Shown here: piece after piece, positions 1 to 7,738 of the stretch | How the letters are laid out: each line of letters opens with the position of its first letter | How positions within the stretch are numbered: the stretch's first letter is position 1 | Source: Hymenobacter persicinus | Lineage (GTDB): Bacteria > Bacteroidota > Bacteroidia > Cytophagales > Hymenobacteraceae | Reading direction: 5' to 3' | Length of the DNA: 32,718 nucleotides | Assembly (NCBI RefSeq): GCF_004167665.1 | Contig: NZ_SEWE01000051.1 | Span: 1 to 32,718, forward strand | Translations under genes and position numbers: made by a program | The notes under the pieces: model-generated | Database searches by the model: none | What the model was told of the DNA's origin: nothing | What the model saw: the letters and a program-made list of their open reading frames with translations, nothing else

Positions 1-2061
1 CTGCTTGCGGTCCGTGATATCGTCGTAGAGCACGGCAAAGCGCTGGTTTTCCTTTTGCGGAAACACCACCACCTGGTACCAGCGGCCCAGCGTCTCGACG
101 TAATTCTCAAACCGGGACGCTTCGCCCGAGTCGACCACCTGCTCAAAGGCCTCGTACCACCACTGCTCTAAGTCGGGCAACAAGTGACGGGCCGTGGTTT
201 GGAAAGCGGCTTCGCGCGAGAGGCCCGTTTGCCGCTCCCAGGCCGGGTTGAGCTCGATGTAGCGCCAGTCGACGGCCCGGCCCTGGGCGTCGCGCACCAA
301 TTCGCACACGGCAAAGCCTTCGGCCATGGTTTCAAATAAGGAGCGGTAGCGAGCCTCTGAGCGGCGCAAGGCTTCCTCAGCCCGGGCCCGCTCCAGGCGC
401 GGAAACAGTCGCCGGGCCACTTCCTCCAGCAGCTCCACCTCGTCGGGCTGCCAGTGGCGGGGCGCCGCCGCCGACACGCTGAACAGATACTGCCACTCCC
501 CGCCGCGGTGAAAAGGGAAGCCTACCATGGCCCGGATGCCGAGCTGGGTGTAGGTGGCGGCGCTGGCCAGGGCGCGGGCATCGGTCTGGGTGTCGCAGAT
601 GATGGTGGGCTCCCCGGCCCTGCTGGCCCGGATAAACTCGGCGCTCAGAAAATCCTGACTGCGGTAGGCGCCGCGCAGGTCGGGCGAGCTGGGGCTATGC
701 CAGCAGTAGGTCACCTGCAGGTCGTACTCCTGGTTTTGGTCGATGTCGAGAAAGCAGCAAGTGTCGAGCTGCAGGTAGGCGCAGATCTTGGCGCTGCTGG
801 CCTGCATAATCTCGTCGGGGGTGGCCAGCCGGGAAAAATCGTCCTGAATGCCGGTCAGAAACGCGGCGTGGGCTTCGCGCTGCCGCCGCTCGGTCACGTC
901 CCGAAATACCACGGCCACCCGGGCGCTGCCCTCGTCGCCGATTCTGAACATGTAGAAGTCGTACCACCCGTCGGTGGTCTGAGCGTACAGCTCGAGCCGC
1001 TCACTGACGCCGGTCCGGGCTACGCGCCCGAAGAGCTCGTACCAGTACGGCTCGGAGGGCGGGGTAATGTCGCGCAGGTGCTTGCCGGTGTAGTCCTGGC
1101 CCATCATGCGCGTGGCGGCCGGGTTGGCGTCGAGGTAAAGAATGTCGACGGTCTGGTGCTGCTCGTCGAACTCGACCTGGGCCAGCAGGTAGCCTTCGTC
1201 AAGCGCCCGAAACAGGGTGCGGTACTGGTCGGTGGCCTGCTGGGCCAGCTTCTGCTGCACCCCCAGCATGGTGGCTTCGGCCTGCTGGCGCTCGGTAATG
1301 TCCTGCACCAGCCCCAGCATCTGTACCGGGTGGCCGGCCGCGTCGCAGATAATGCTGCCGTGGGTTTCGAGCGTGCGCAGCTGTCCGTCGGGGCGGAAAA
1401 TGCGGCGCAGGTAGCGAAAGGGCTGCTTGCGGAGAATGGCCTGGGCCAGAATCTCCCGAACTGAAACCACATCGTCGGGGTGAGAGCGGGCCTCAACCTC
1501 GGCCGGAGTGACCTTGAACGTAGCCGGAGTTTCGCCAAAGAGCCGGTACATGCCCGCCGACAAATGAAAGGTCATCGTGTCTAGTTCCACCTGGTAGCTG
1601 CCCGAGCTGGAGGCTTGCTCCAGGGCCGCCAGCCGGTCGAGGGTGTGGCGGCGCTTGCGGCGGTGGTGGCGGGCCTGCTGCCCGCTCGTCACATTGTCCC
1701 AGTACACCCAGCGGCCTCCTTCCCCCGCCGGAGCCGTGCGCATGCAGATCCACTGCTGGGTGTGGGGCAGCCAGTACGTAGCGGGGGTGGGCGCGGCCTG
1801 GGCCAGGTCGAGCACTAGCTGCGGGGGCAGCACGGCGGGCACCACCCGGCCCGGGAGCTGCCCCAGCACTTCGGCCGCTTCAACTCCCCACAGGGCGCTG
1901 GCCGCGGGGTTGAGCACGGTCACGGTGCCGTCGGCGGCCAGGCCCAGCACGCCCCAGGGCATCGTATGCAGCAGGGTACAGGCATCGGCGCTAATCTGAC
2001 CAGGCAGGGCGGCGACGAGAAAAGGAAGGTCGGGAGAAGACGACGGATTCGGGGCGGGCAT
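1..2061 (-). CDS. Multi-PAS/GAF sensor protein, probable hybrid or histidine kinase (partial, C-terminus beyond the window)
   Basis: An uninterrupted minus-strand frame of 687 codons runs from ATG at 2059-2061 off the left edge, so no stop codon is visible. Reading it directly gives a PAS-like segment at about residues 25-125, a second PAS with a PAC tail ending in DITERQQAE near 250, a third ending DVTERRQRE near 385, a GAF-like segment at about 395-555 (Cys-rich start, then a MVGFPFHRGG stretch), and a fourth PAS starting RYRSLFETMAEGF near 570. No transmembrane segment or signal peptide is seen, so the visible part should be cytoplasmic. In this family such stacks usually precede a HisKA/HATPase kinase; that part is not in the window and the kinase call is inference. 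The start is the first in-frame ATG (MPAPNPSSS); no ribosome-binding site supports it. It diverges from the DUF885 gene. Confidence 0.85.
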   Translation of the reverse strand, partial: MPAPNPSSSPDLPFLVAALPGQISADACTLLHTMPWGVLGLAADGTVTVLNPAASALWGVEAAEVLGQLPGRVVPAVLPPQLVLDLAQAAPTPATYWLPHTQQWICMRTAPAGEGGRWVYWDNVTSGQQARHHRRKRRHTLDRLAALEQASSSGSYQVELDTMTFHLSAGMYRLFGETPATFKVTPAEVEARSHPDDVVSVREILAQAILRKQPFRYLRRIFRPDGQLRTLETHGSIICDAAGHPVQMLGLVQDITERQQAEATMLGVQQKLAQQATDQYRTLFRALDEGYLLAQVEFDEQHQTVDILYLDANPAATRMMGQDYTGKHLRDITPPSEPYWYELFGRVARTGVSERLELYAQTTDGWYDFYMFRIGDEGSARVAVVFRDVTERRQREAHAAFLTGIQDDFSRLATPDEIMQASSAKICAYLQLDTCCFLDIDQNQEYDLQVTYCWHSPSSPDLRGAYRSQDFLSAEFIRASRAGEPTIICDTQTDARALASAATYTQLGIRAMVGFPFHRGGEWQYLFSVSAAAPRHWQPDEVELLEEVARRLFPRLERARAEEALRRSEARYRSLFETMAEGFAVCELVRDAQGRAVDWRYIELNPAWERQTGLSREAAFQTTARHLLPDLEQWWYEAFEQVVDSGEASRFENYVETLGRWYQVVVFPQKENQRFAVLYDDITDRKQ

Positions 2062-2307
2062 GAATGATACAGGCAGCAGCGGAAGGGCAGGACCGGGCCC
2101 AGCCGCCGGGGAAAGGCTCCAGAAGATACGAAAATAACCCGATTTTGCGGGCCGGGTTGCCTGGGGCTGTCGGGGTAAAGATAGGGCGGCCAGAACAGCC
2201 CGGGCGCAGTGGCGGCGCGGGCTGTCGGGCGGCGCCGGGCGGCCACACCCGCGCAATGCGCCGAATCTTGTTACATTCCGGCTCCCAACCACACGCTTTC
2301 TTGTTGC
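2062..2307. other. Divergent intergenic region between the PAS sensor and DUF885 genes
   Basis: This 246-base gap must hold promoters for both divergent genes. The only decent match to the Bacteroidota -7 box is TATCTTTA on the minus strand at 2176-2183 (5 of 6 conserved positions), about 115 bases before the sensor start and without a clear TTTG partner. Upstream of the DUF885 gene only a poor match, TACATTCC at 2272-2279, is visible. Open frames here look like chance GC-rich ORFs. Confidence 0.4.
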
Positions 2308-4185
2308 ATGAAAAAACTTGCCCTCACCGGCCTGCTGGCCGGTGCGCTGCTGGCCGGCTGCAATCAGCAGAAAACCGCCGACGGCACCACCACCGATACC
2401 GAAGCTGCCGCCGACGTGAAAGACCTGAACACGCTGTTTGCCAACTACTGGGAAGAGCAGGCCAAGCTGTTTCCGCTGGCGGCCACGGCCCAGGGCGACA
2501 ACCGCTACAACGACCAGCTGCCCAACGACCAGACCCCGGCCTTCCGCGACGGACTCGTCTCGTTTTACCAGCGCTACCTCACCCAGCTCGGCAAGTTCAA
2601 GCGCGATGAGCTGAGTCCGAACGACAAGGTCAGCTTCGACATCTTCCAGTACGACCTGCAAATGCGCCTCGACGGCCTCAAGCAGGGCATTCTGGTTGGC
2701 GGCGACTACCCCAACCAGTGGATGATTCCCTTCAACCAGTTTGGCGGGCTGCCGCTGTCGTTGGGGCAGTACGGGTCGGGGGCGGGCGCCCAGCCGTTTA
2801 AAACGGCCAAGGACTACGACAATTGGCTGGGCCGCGTGCATGGCTTCCCCGCCTGGACCGATTCGGCCATCGAAAACTTCCGCGCGGGCATGAAGGCCGG
2901 CGTGGTGCTGCCCCGGGCTTTGGTCGAGAAAATGATTCCGCAGATGCGCGACCTGGTGGTGAGTGATGCCACCAAAAGCCTGTTCTACGGCCCCATCACC
3001 GCCCTGCCCCAGGATATGGCGGCGGCCGACAAACGGCGCCTGACCACGGCCTACCAGCAGGCCATCCTGACCGATTTGGTGCCCTCGTACCGGAAGCTCG
3101 GCGACTTTTTGGAAAAGGAGTACCTGCCCAAGTCGCGGCCCAGCACCGGCATCAACGCCCTGCCCCACGGCGCCCAGGACTACAAGTACCTGGTGAAGTA
3201 CTGGACCACCACCGACCTGACCCCGGCCCAGATTCACCAGACCGGTCTCAACGAGGTGCAGCGCATCCGGGCCGAGATGGAGAAAACCAAAAACCAGGTG
3301 GGCTACCAGGGCGACCTGCGTTCCTTCTTCACCTACCTGACCACGGACAAGAAATTCATGCCCTATAAGACGCCGGAAGAGGTGTTGGGCGCGTTTCGCA
3401 CCATTCAGGCCCGCATCACGCCCAACCTGAAGAAGATGTTTGGGCGCACGCCGAAGTCGGGGTTTGAAATCCGGGAAACCGAGAAGTTTCGCGAAGCTTC
3501 CGCCTCGGCCGAGTACAACCCCGGCACCCCTGACGGCTCCCGCCCCGGCATTTTCTACGTCCCGATTCTGGACGCCACCAAGTTCATTACCACCGGCGGC
3601 ATGGAATCGTTGTTTCTGCACGAGGCCATTCCGGGCCACCACTACCAGGTTTCGCTGCAGCAGGAAAACGAGGCCCTGCCCAAATTCCGCCGCTTCGCTT
3701 GGTACGGGGCCATGGGCGAAGGCTGGGCCTTGTACACGGAAAGCCTGGGCAAGGAACTGGGCCTCTACACCGACCCCTACCAGTACATGGGCGCCCTCGG
3801 CGACGAAATGCTGCGGGCCGTGCGCTTAGTTGTCGATACCGGGATGCACACCGGGCAGATGACCCGGGAGCAAGCCATTGCCTACATGCTCGACAACCTG
3901 GCCATCAGCAAGGAAGATGCTACCTCGGCCATTGAGCGCTACATGGCCATTCCGGGGCAGGCGCTGAGCTACAAAATCGGGCAGCTCAAGATTCGGGAGC
4001 TGCGGGCCAAGTACGCCAAGCAGCTCGGGGCCGGGGCCTCGGGCAAGCTGCGCGAAAAGTACCCGCGCCAAAATGGTGAGCATTTCAGCCTCAGCGCCTT
4101 CCACGACGAGCTGCTCAAGGACGGCGTGATGCCGCTGTCGGTGCTGGAGCGCAAGATGGACGACTGGGCCGCCGACCAGAAATAA
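2308..4185 (+). CDS. DUF885 family lipoprotein, probable zinc metallopeptidase
   Basis: A 625-residue protein. ATG at 2308 is chosen because it starts a clean lipoprotein signal (MKKLALTGLLAGALLAGC, lipobox LAGC, lipidated Cys at residue 18). The open frame continues 33 codons upstream, but that stretch has no signal character. The mature protein is expected to be envelope-anchored and periplasmic. The DUF885 signature is clear: HEAIPGHHYQ at residues 438-447 (HE at 438-439, HH at 444-445), followed by GEGWALYTESLG, which supplies the downstream acidic residue seen in gluzincin-like metallopeptidases. Length fits the family (about 550-620). Substrate is unknown; an oligopeptide or peptidase role is inferred from the family. 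It lies upstream of an exported M28 peptidase but is separated from it by a terminator hairpin, so they may share a niche rather than a transcript. Confidence 0.9.
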   Translation: MKKLALTGLLAGALLAGCNQQKTADGTTTDTEAAADVKDLNTLFANYWEEQAKLFPLAATAQGDNRYNDQLPNDQTPAFRDGLVSFYQRYLTQLGKFKRDELSPNDKVSFDIFQYDLQMRLDGLKQGILVGGDYPNQWMIPFNQFGGLPLSLGQYGSGAGAQPFKTAKDYDNWLGRVHGFPAWTDSAIENFRAGMKAGVVLPRALVEKMIPQMRDLVVSDATKSLFYGPITALPQDMAAADKRRLTTAYQQAILTDLVPSYRKLGDFLEKEYLPKSRPSTGINALPHGAQDYKYLVKYWTTTDLTPAQIHQTGLNEVQRIRAEMEKTKNQVGYQGDLRSFFTYLTTDKKFMPYKTPEEVLGAFRTIQARITPNLKKMFGRTPKSGFEIRETEKFREASASAEYNPGTPDGSRPGIFYVPILDATKFITTGGMESLFLHEAIPGHHYQVSLQQENEALPKFRRFAWYGAMGEGWALYTESLGKELGLYTDPYQYMGALGDEMLRAVRLVVDTGMHTGQMTREQAIAYMLDNLAISKEDATSAIERYMAIPGQALSYKIGQLKIRELRAKYAKQLGAGASGKLREKYPRQNGEHFSLSAFHDELLKDGVMPLSVLERKMDDWAADQK

Positions 4186-4212
4186 ACGGCTGCCGTACGT
4201 TGCTTCACTACC

Positions 4213-4249
4213 GAGGCCCGTTGTCCGCTCCGGGACGACGGGCCTCTTT
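4213..4249 (+). terminator. Rho-independent terminator after the DUF885 gene
   Basis: Inverted repeat GAGGCCCGT (4213-4221) with ACGGGCCTC (4238-4246), continued inward by GTCC (4223-4226) with GGAC (4233-4236) across one T/G mismatch, loop 4227-4232, followed by TTTC. It lies 28 bases after the stop codon and just before the M28 gene. Confidence 0.8.
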
Positions 4250-4269
4250 CTGCCCACTAATTGCTTGCC

Positions 4270-5796
4270 ATGAACTCATCTTTTCTTTTGCACGCCGGCC
4301 GGTTGGGGCTGCTCGGCGCCGCCCTGTTGCTCGGCAGCCCGGCTGAAGCGCAGAAAACCTCGGCGACGGCCAAGACCCAGGCTAAGGCGGCCGACGGCCG
4401 CGCGGGGCTGGGGGCCATCCGCGAAGCCGACCTGCGCCGCGACCTATTTGCCTTATCCGACGACCATTTCCGGGGTCGGGAGGCTGGTACCCTCGACGAA
4501 CTGCGCGCGTCCGTGTGGATTGCCGAGCAAGCCCGCGCCATCGGGTTGGAGCCCGCCGGCGACGACGGCACCTTCTTTCAATTCTTTCAGATTCAGCGGA
4601 CCCGCCTCACGGCCGCCAGCCGGGTCAGCATCGGTTCACGTGCGCTCGTGCTCAACCAGGATGCCATGGTGGTGGCCCCAGTGAATGCGGCCGTTACGGC
4701 CCCGCTGGTGTACGCGGGCACGGCCACGCCGGCAGAGCTCAGCAAAGCCGACCTGAAGGGCAAGGCCGTGGCTTTCGTGGTTTCGGGTCAGCCCACCAAC
4801 GGCATCAGCTACCGCCGTTACCTGACGGCCACCATCCGCGACCGGGCGGCGGAGCTGGTCAAGGCCGGGGCCGTGGCGGTGGTGGTCGTGTCGGATGCCC
4901 GCGCCCAGGACATCTACGACCACTGGGGCTCGGGCTACGAGCGGGGCCGCTACGACCTGCCCGGCGGACCTAACGCGCTGGTCACGACCCAAGCGCCTAC
5001 CGTGTGGCTGCCCGCCAGCGCCCTGCCCGCGGTGCAGGCGGCGGTCGGCCAGCCGTTTACAGCCCGCCTGGAGGTGGAAAGCTTTCTGTATCCGTCGGTG
5101 AACATCGTGGCCAAGCTGCCCGGCACCGACGCTCAGCTGCGCAACGAATACGTGCTTTTCAGCACCCACCAAGACCACGACGGGGTGCGCAAGCCCGTGG
5201 CCGGCGACTCCATCCGCAACGGCGCCGACGACAACGCCACCGGCTGCGCGGCCACGCTGGCGCTGATGCGGGCCTTCCGGCAGCAGCCGGCGCGCCGCTC
5301 GGCGCTGTTTGTGTTTCACGGGGCCGAGGAACGGGGCTTGCTGGGCTCGCGCTACTACTCGGCCCACCCCACGGTGCCGCGCCAGGCCATTGCCGCCGTG
5401 CTCAACCTGGAAATGATTGGCCGCAATGCTCCCGACAGCGCCGCGCTGCTCGGTGCCCAGCGACCCCACCGCAACTCCCTCGACCTGGTGCGCACGGCCT
5501 GGGCGGCCAATGCGGCGGGGCCAAAGTTCAAGCTCGACACGCTCTGGGACCAGCCCACTCATCCCGAGGGCTGGTATTTCCGCTCCGACCACCTGCCGTA
5601 CGCCCGCCTGGGCATTCCGGCGGTCATGTTTACCACCCTGCTGCACCCTGACTACCACACGCCCCGGGACGAGCCGGCCACCATCAATATTGCCAAGCTG
5701 GCCGCTGTCACGCGCTGGGCCTACCTCACGGGCTGGGCCGTGGCCAACCGCCCGGCTCGCCCCGTACCCGACCCGGATTTCAAGCTGGAGCGCTAA
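4270..5796 (+). CDS. Exported M28-family zinc aminopeptidase
   Basis: A 508-residue protein. ATG at 4270 is preferred over the TTG at 4261 because it begins an ordinary Sec signal peptide (about residues 1-27, ending SPAEAQ). A PA-like insert lies at about 140-260. The M28 metal-binding set is visible: H300 in STHQDH, D320/D321 in NGADDNATG, E353-E354 in HGAEERG, and H441 in RSDHLPYARLGIPAVMF. The position usually filled by Asp in the NxDMxG motif is Glu381 (LNLEMIGRN), a conservative change. Family members release N-terminal residues from peptides in the periplasm or outside the cell. No lipobox is seen, so the product is probably soluble periplasmic. A 20-residue Ala/Lys/Thr-rich linker follows the signal. 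Confidence 0.92.
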   Translation: MNSSFLLHAGRLGLLGAALLLGSPAEAQKTSATAKTQAKAADGRAGLGAIREADLRRDLFALSDDHFRGREAGTLDELRASVWIAEQARAIGLEPAGDDGTFFQFFQIQRTRLTAASRVSIGSRALVLNQDAMVVAPVNAAVTAPLVYAGTATPAELSKADLKGKAVAFVVSGQPTNGISYRRYLTATIRDRAAELVKAGAVAVVVVSDARAQDIYDHWGSGYERGRYDLPGGPNALVTTQAPTVWLPASALPAVQAAVGQPFTARLEVESFLYPSVNIVAKLPGTDAQLRNEYVLFSTHQDHDGVRKPVAGDSIRNGADDNATGCAATLALMRAFRQQPARRSALFVFHGAEERGLLGSRYYSAHPTVPRQAIAAVLNLEMIGRNAPDSAALLGAQRPHRNSLDLVRTAWAANAAGPKFKLDTLWDQPTHPEGWYFRSDHLPYARLGIPAVMFTTLLHPDYHTPRDEPATINIAKLAAVTRWAYLTGWAVANRPARPVPDPDFKLER

Positions 5797-5878
5797 GGCT
5801 GCCGACCCGAATTCAGCACCAACGCCCGGCCCGGTTGTGCGTTTAAGCGGGTAGCTTTTCCTCTAACCCCCGATTCTG

Positions 5879-6412
5879 ATGGCAAAAATATTCTGGCAGG
5901 CCCTCGGGGCCGGCGCCCTCGCTGGGTTGCGCAGCATGACGCCCCTGGCCACGCTCAGCGGCTCCCTGGCCCGGCACAAGTCCCCGTTTCTGGCCGCTTC
6001 CCCGCTGCGGTTCCTGCAATCAAACCTGGCGGCAACCGGCCTTAAGGTGCTGGCCGGCGCCGAAATGGTAGCCGACAAGGCACCCGGCATGCCCAACCGC
6101 ACCGACCCCACCGCCCTGCTGGGCCGGGCCCTGTCCGGCGCCCTGATCGGGGCCACGCTCTACAAGGCGGGCAAAAACCGGCAGGTGGCCGTGGGGGCAC
6201 TCCTGGGCAGCGTAGCGGCGGTGGCGGCTACGTTTGCCAGCTTCCACCTGCGCAAAGGACTGGGTGAACAAACTCAGGTGCCCGATCCGGCTTGGGCCCT
6301 GGCCGAAGACGCCGCCACCGTCAGCAGCAGCCTGGCCGTGGCCCGGGCCCCCAAGCCCCTGCAGGTGCGGCGCTACGCCGGACCCCAGCTCCGTCGCGGC
6401 GTGGGCAGCTGA
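5879..6412 (+). CDS. Small membrane protein, DUF4126-like
   Basis: A 177-residue protein with ATG at 5879. The N-terminal pattern GAGALAGLRSMTPLATLS, the central ADKAPGMPNRTDPTALLGRALSGALIGA and the hydrophobic stretch VAVGALLGSVAAVAATFASF are typical of the DUF4126 group of small multi-pass proteins; about three weak membrane segments are likely (residues 5-25, 80-100, 104-125). The C-terminal 50 residues are hydrophilic. Function is unknown for the family. A TAGCTTTT box at 5852-5859 (5 of 6 positions) is a weak promoter candidate. It ends 28 bases before a perfect bidirectional terminator that it shares with the convergent lipoprotein gene. Confidence 0.75.
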   Translation: MAKIFWQALGAGALAGLRSMTPLATLSGSLARHKSPFLAASPLRFLQSNLAATGLKVLAGAEMVADKAPGMPNRTDPTALLGRALSGALIGATLYKAGKNRQVAVGALLGSVAAVAATFASFHLRKGLGEQTQVPDPAWALAEDAATVSSSLAVARAPKPLQVRRYAGPQLRRGVGS

Positions 6413-6434
6413 TCCGCTTGCGTAAATAGAACGC

Positions 6435-6470
6435 AAAAAAGCCCCGCAGCATCAGCTGCGGGGCATTTTG
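6435..6470. terminator. Bidirectional terminator between the convergent DUF4126-like and lipoprotein genes
   Basis: Perfect 10-bp stem GCCCCGCAGC (6441-6450) with GCTGCGGGGC (6455-6464), loop ATCA, flanked by A6 at 6435-6440 and ATTTTG at 6465-6470, so it can act in both directions. Confidence 0.92.
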
Positions 6471-6487
6471 GTTGAACGGCCGGCAGC

Positions 6488-6868
6488 TTATTTCTGCCCG
6501 GGCGTGGTTGTGGTCGAGGAGTTGGTACCGCTCTTGGTGTTGTTGTAAGAAGCCGACCCGGCGGGTGGGGGGCCACCGGCGGCGCCTTCCACCGGCGTCG
6601 ACTGATTCACGCCCCCGGGCGGGGTAGCCGTGCCCTGGTTGGTGGCCTGCTGCTGGTCGTTGGCCGAGCCCGTGCCCGAAGGAGGCGTCACGGTCTGCTG
6701 GTTGTTGACGCTGTCCATGTTGGTTTCAATGGTCCGGGCGGGTGGGGCGTCCGAAAAGTCGTTGGTGGTTTGCTGGTCGGTGCCGGGCGTACGGGCCCGG
6801 TCGCAGGCGGCGAAAGTGGCGGAGGCGGCCAGGGCCCCGGCCAGCAGCACACGCTGGGTGAGTTTCAT
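6488..6868 (-). CDS. Small Q/T/P/G-rich putative lipoprotein
   Basis: A 126-residue protein, ATG at 6868. A short signal with a lipobox-like end (ATFAAC, Cys at residue 22) is followed by a low-complexity tail rich in Gln, Asn, Thr, Pro, Gly and Ser, with no hydrophobic core, Cys or recognisable fold. Residue -3 is Phe, atypical for a lipobox, so lipidation is probable but not certain. The tail looks intrinsically disordered, as in many small Bacteroidota envelope proteins of unknown role. It has its own terminator and no operon partner. A real gene is supported by the signal sequence and by terminator placement 18 bases after the stop. Confidence 0.7.
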   Translation of the reverse strand: MKLTQRVLLAGALAASATFAACDRARTPGTDQQTTNDFSDAPPARTIETNMDSVNNQQTVTPPSGTGSANDQQQATNQGTATPPGGVNQSTPVEGAAGGPPPAGSASYNNTKSGTNSSTTTTPGQK

Positions 6869-6955
6869 AGGGTTGAGGTTTGGTAGTAAGGTAAGACTGG
6901 AGAAGGGTATACGCGGTTTGGCCGGGTGGCAGCTAGGTCAGCGGGCCCGAACTGC

Positions 6956-6963
6956 TAGCTTTG
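6956..6963 (+). promoter_or_regulatory. -7 promoter box of the Dph6-like gene, leaderless arrangement
   Basis: TAGCTTTG matches the Bacteroidota -7 consensus TAnnTTTG at every conserved position. Only 4 bases separate it from the ATG at 6968, so transcription should start at about the A of the start codon. No TTTG lies at the usual -33 distance. Confidence 0.55.
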
Positions 6964-6967
6964 CGGC

Positions 6968-7669
6968 ATGGCGGTTCCGGTTTTTATGAATTGGAGCGGG
7001 GGCAAAGACTCGGCCCTGGCTCTGTATGCGCTGCTGCACGATGCCCGCTACGAGGTAGTGCACCTGCTGACGAGCGTCAATGCCCACTACCAACGGGTGT
7101 CGATGCACGGCGTGCGCGTGGCCCTGCTCGAAGCCCAGGCCCGGCGCATTGGCTTGCCCCTGACCCAGCTGGAGCTGCCCGCCGCGCCCGACATGGCCGA
7201 GTATGAGCACCGGATGCAGGCCGCGCTGGCGCCGCTGGTGGCCCAGGGTATCCGGCACGCGGCCTTCGGCGACATTTTCCTGGCCGACCTGCGCGCTTAC
7301 CGGGAACAGCAGCTGGCCGGTATGGGCATAACGGCCCTTTTCCCGCTCTGGCAGCGCCCCGGCGTCGAGATTCTGCGCGACTTTCTGGCCCTGGGCTTCC
7401 AAGCCGTGGTGGTGTGCGTCAATGAGCAGTATCTCGACCAAAGCTTCTGCGGCCGTCTGCTCGACGAGAGCTTTCTGCGCGACCTGCCCGACGGCGTGGA
7501 CCCCTGCGGCGAAAATGGGGAGTACCACAGCTTCGTCTTCAACGCTCCGTACTTTTCGGCACCCATAGCCTTTGCGCGCGGTGAAATCGTGCGCCGCACC
7601 TATCCGGCCCCGGCCGGGGCCGGGGAGGCCGCGTTCTGGTACTGCGACCTGCTGCCCGCGGCCGAGTAA
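6968..7669 (+). CDS. Dph6-related ATP pyrophosphatase (adenine nucleotide alpha-hydrolase superfamily)
   Basis: A 233-residue cytoplasmic protein, close to the usual length of the family. The PP-loop SGGKDS lies at residues 10-15 and binds ATP. GDIFLADLR (101-109) and GENGEYHSFVF (181-191) are the signatures shared with diphthine-ammonia ligase Dph6 of archaea and eukaryotes. Bacteria lack diphthamide on EF-G, so an ATP-dependent amidation or related adenylation of another substrate is more likely; the substrate is not known. ATG at 6968 follows a perfect -7 box by 4 bases, suggesting a leaderless mRNA. It is monocistronic: its 3' end faces the metallo-beta-lactamase gene across a perfect 13-bp hairpin. 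Confidence 0.88.
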   Translation: MAVPVFMNWSGGKDSALALYALLHDARYEVVHLLTSVNAHYQRVSMHGVRVALLEAQARRIGLPLTQLELPAAPDMAEYEHRMQAALAPLVAQGIRHAAFGDIFLADLRAYREQQLAGMGITALFPLWQRPGVEILRDFLALGFQAVVVCVNEQYLDQSFCGRLLDESFLRDLPDGVDPCGENGEYHSFVFNAPYFSAPIAFARGEIVRRTYPAPAGAGEAAFWYCDLLPAAE

Positions 7670-7672
7670 GTG

Positions 7673-7719
7673 GAAAGCTGCCGCCAAGAACCCGAGCGGG
7701 CTTTTCGGCGGCAGCTTTC
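7673..7719. terminator. Long bidirectional terminator between the Dph6-like and MBL-fold genes
   Basis: Perfect 13-bp inverted repeat GAAAGCTGCCGCC (7673-7685) with GGCGGCAGCTTTC (7707-7719). The 21-base loop contains a second small hairpin, CCCG (7691-7694) with CGGG (7697-7700). It lies between two convergent stop codons. Confidence 0.85.
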
Positions 7720-7738
7720 AATCGGAGTTCGTACGGCG

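Noticed and set aside
454..1464. 336-residue plus-strand open frame rich in Gly, Val and Ala
   Set aside because: It is antisense to the PAS/GAF protein, whose minus-strand frame shows clear domain motifs throughout and runs off the window edge. GC-rich shadow.
4636..5658. 340-residue minus-strand open frame
   Set aside because: Antisense to the M28 peptidase, which has its metal site intact.
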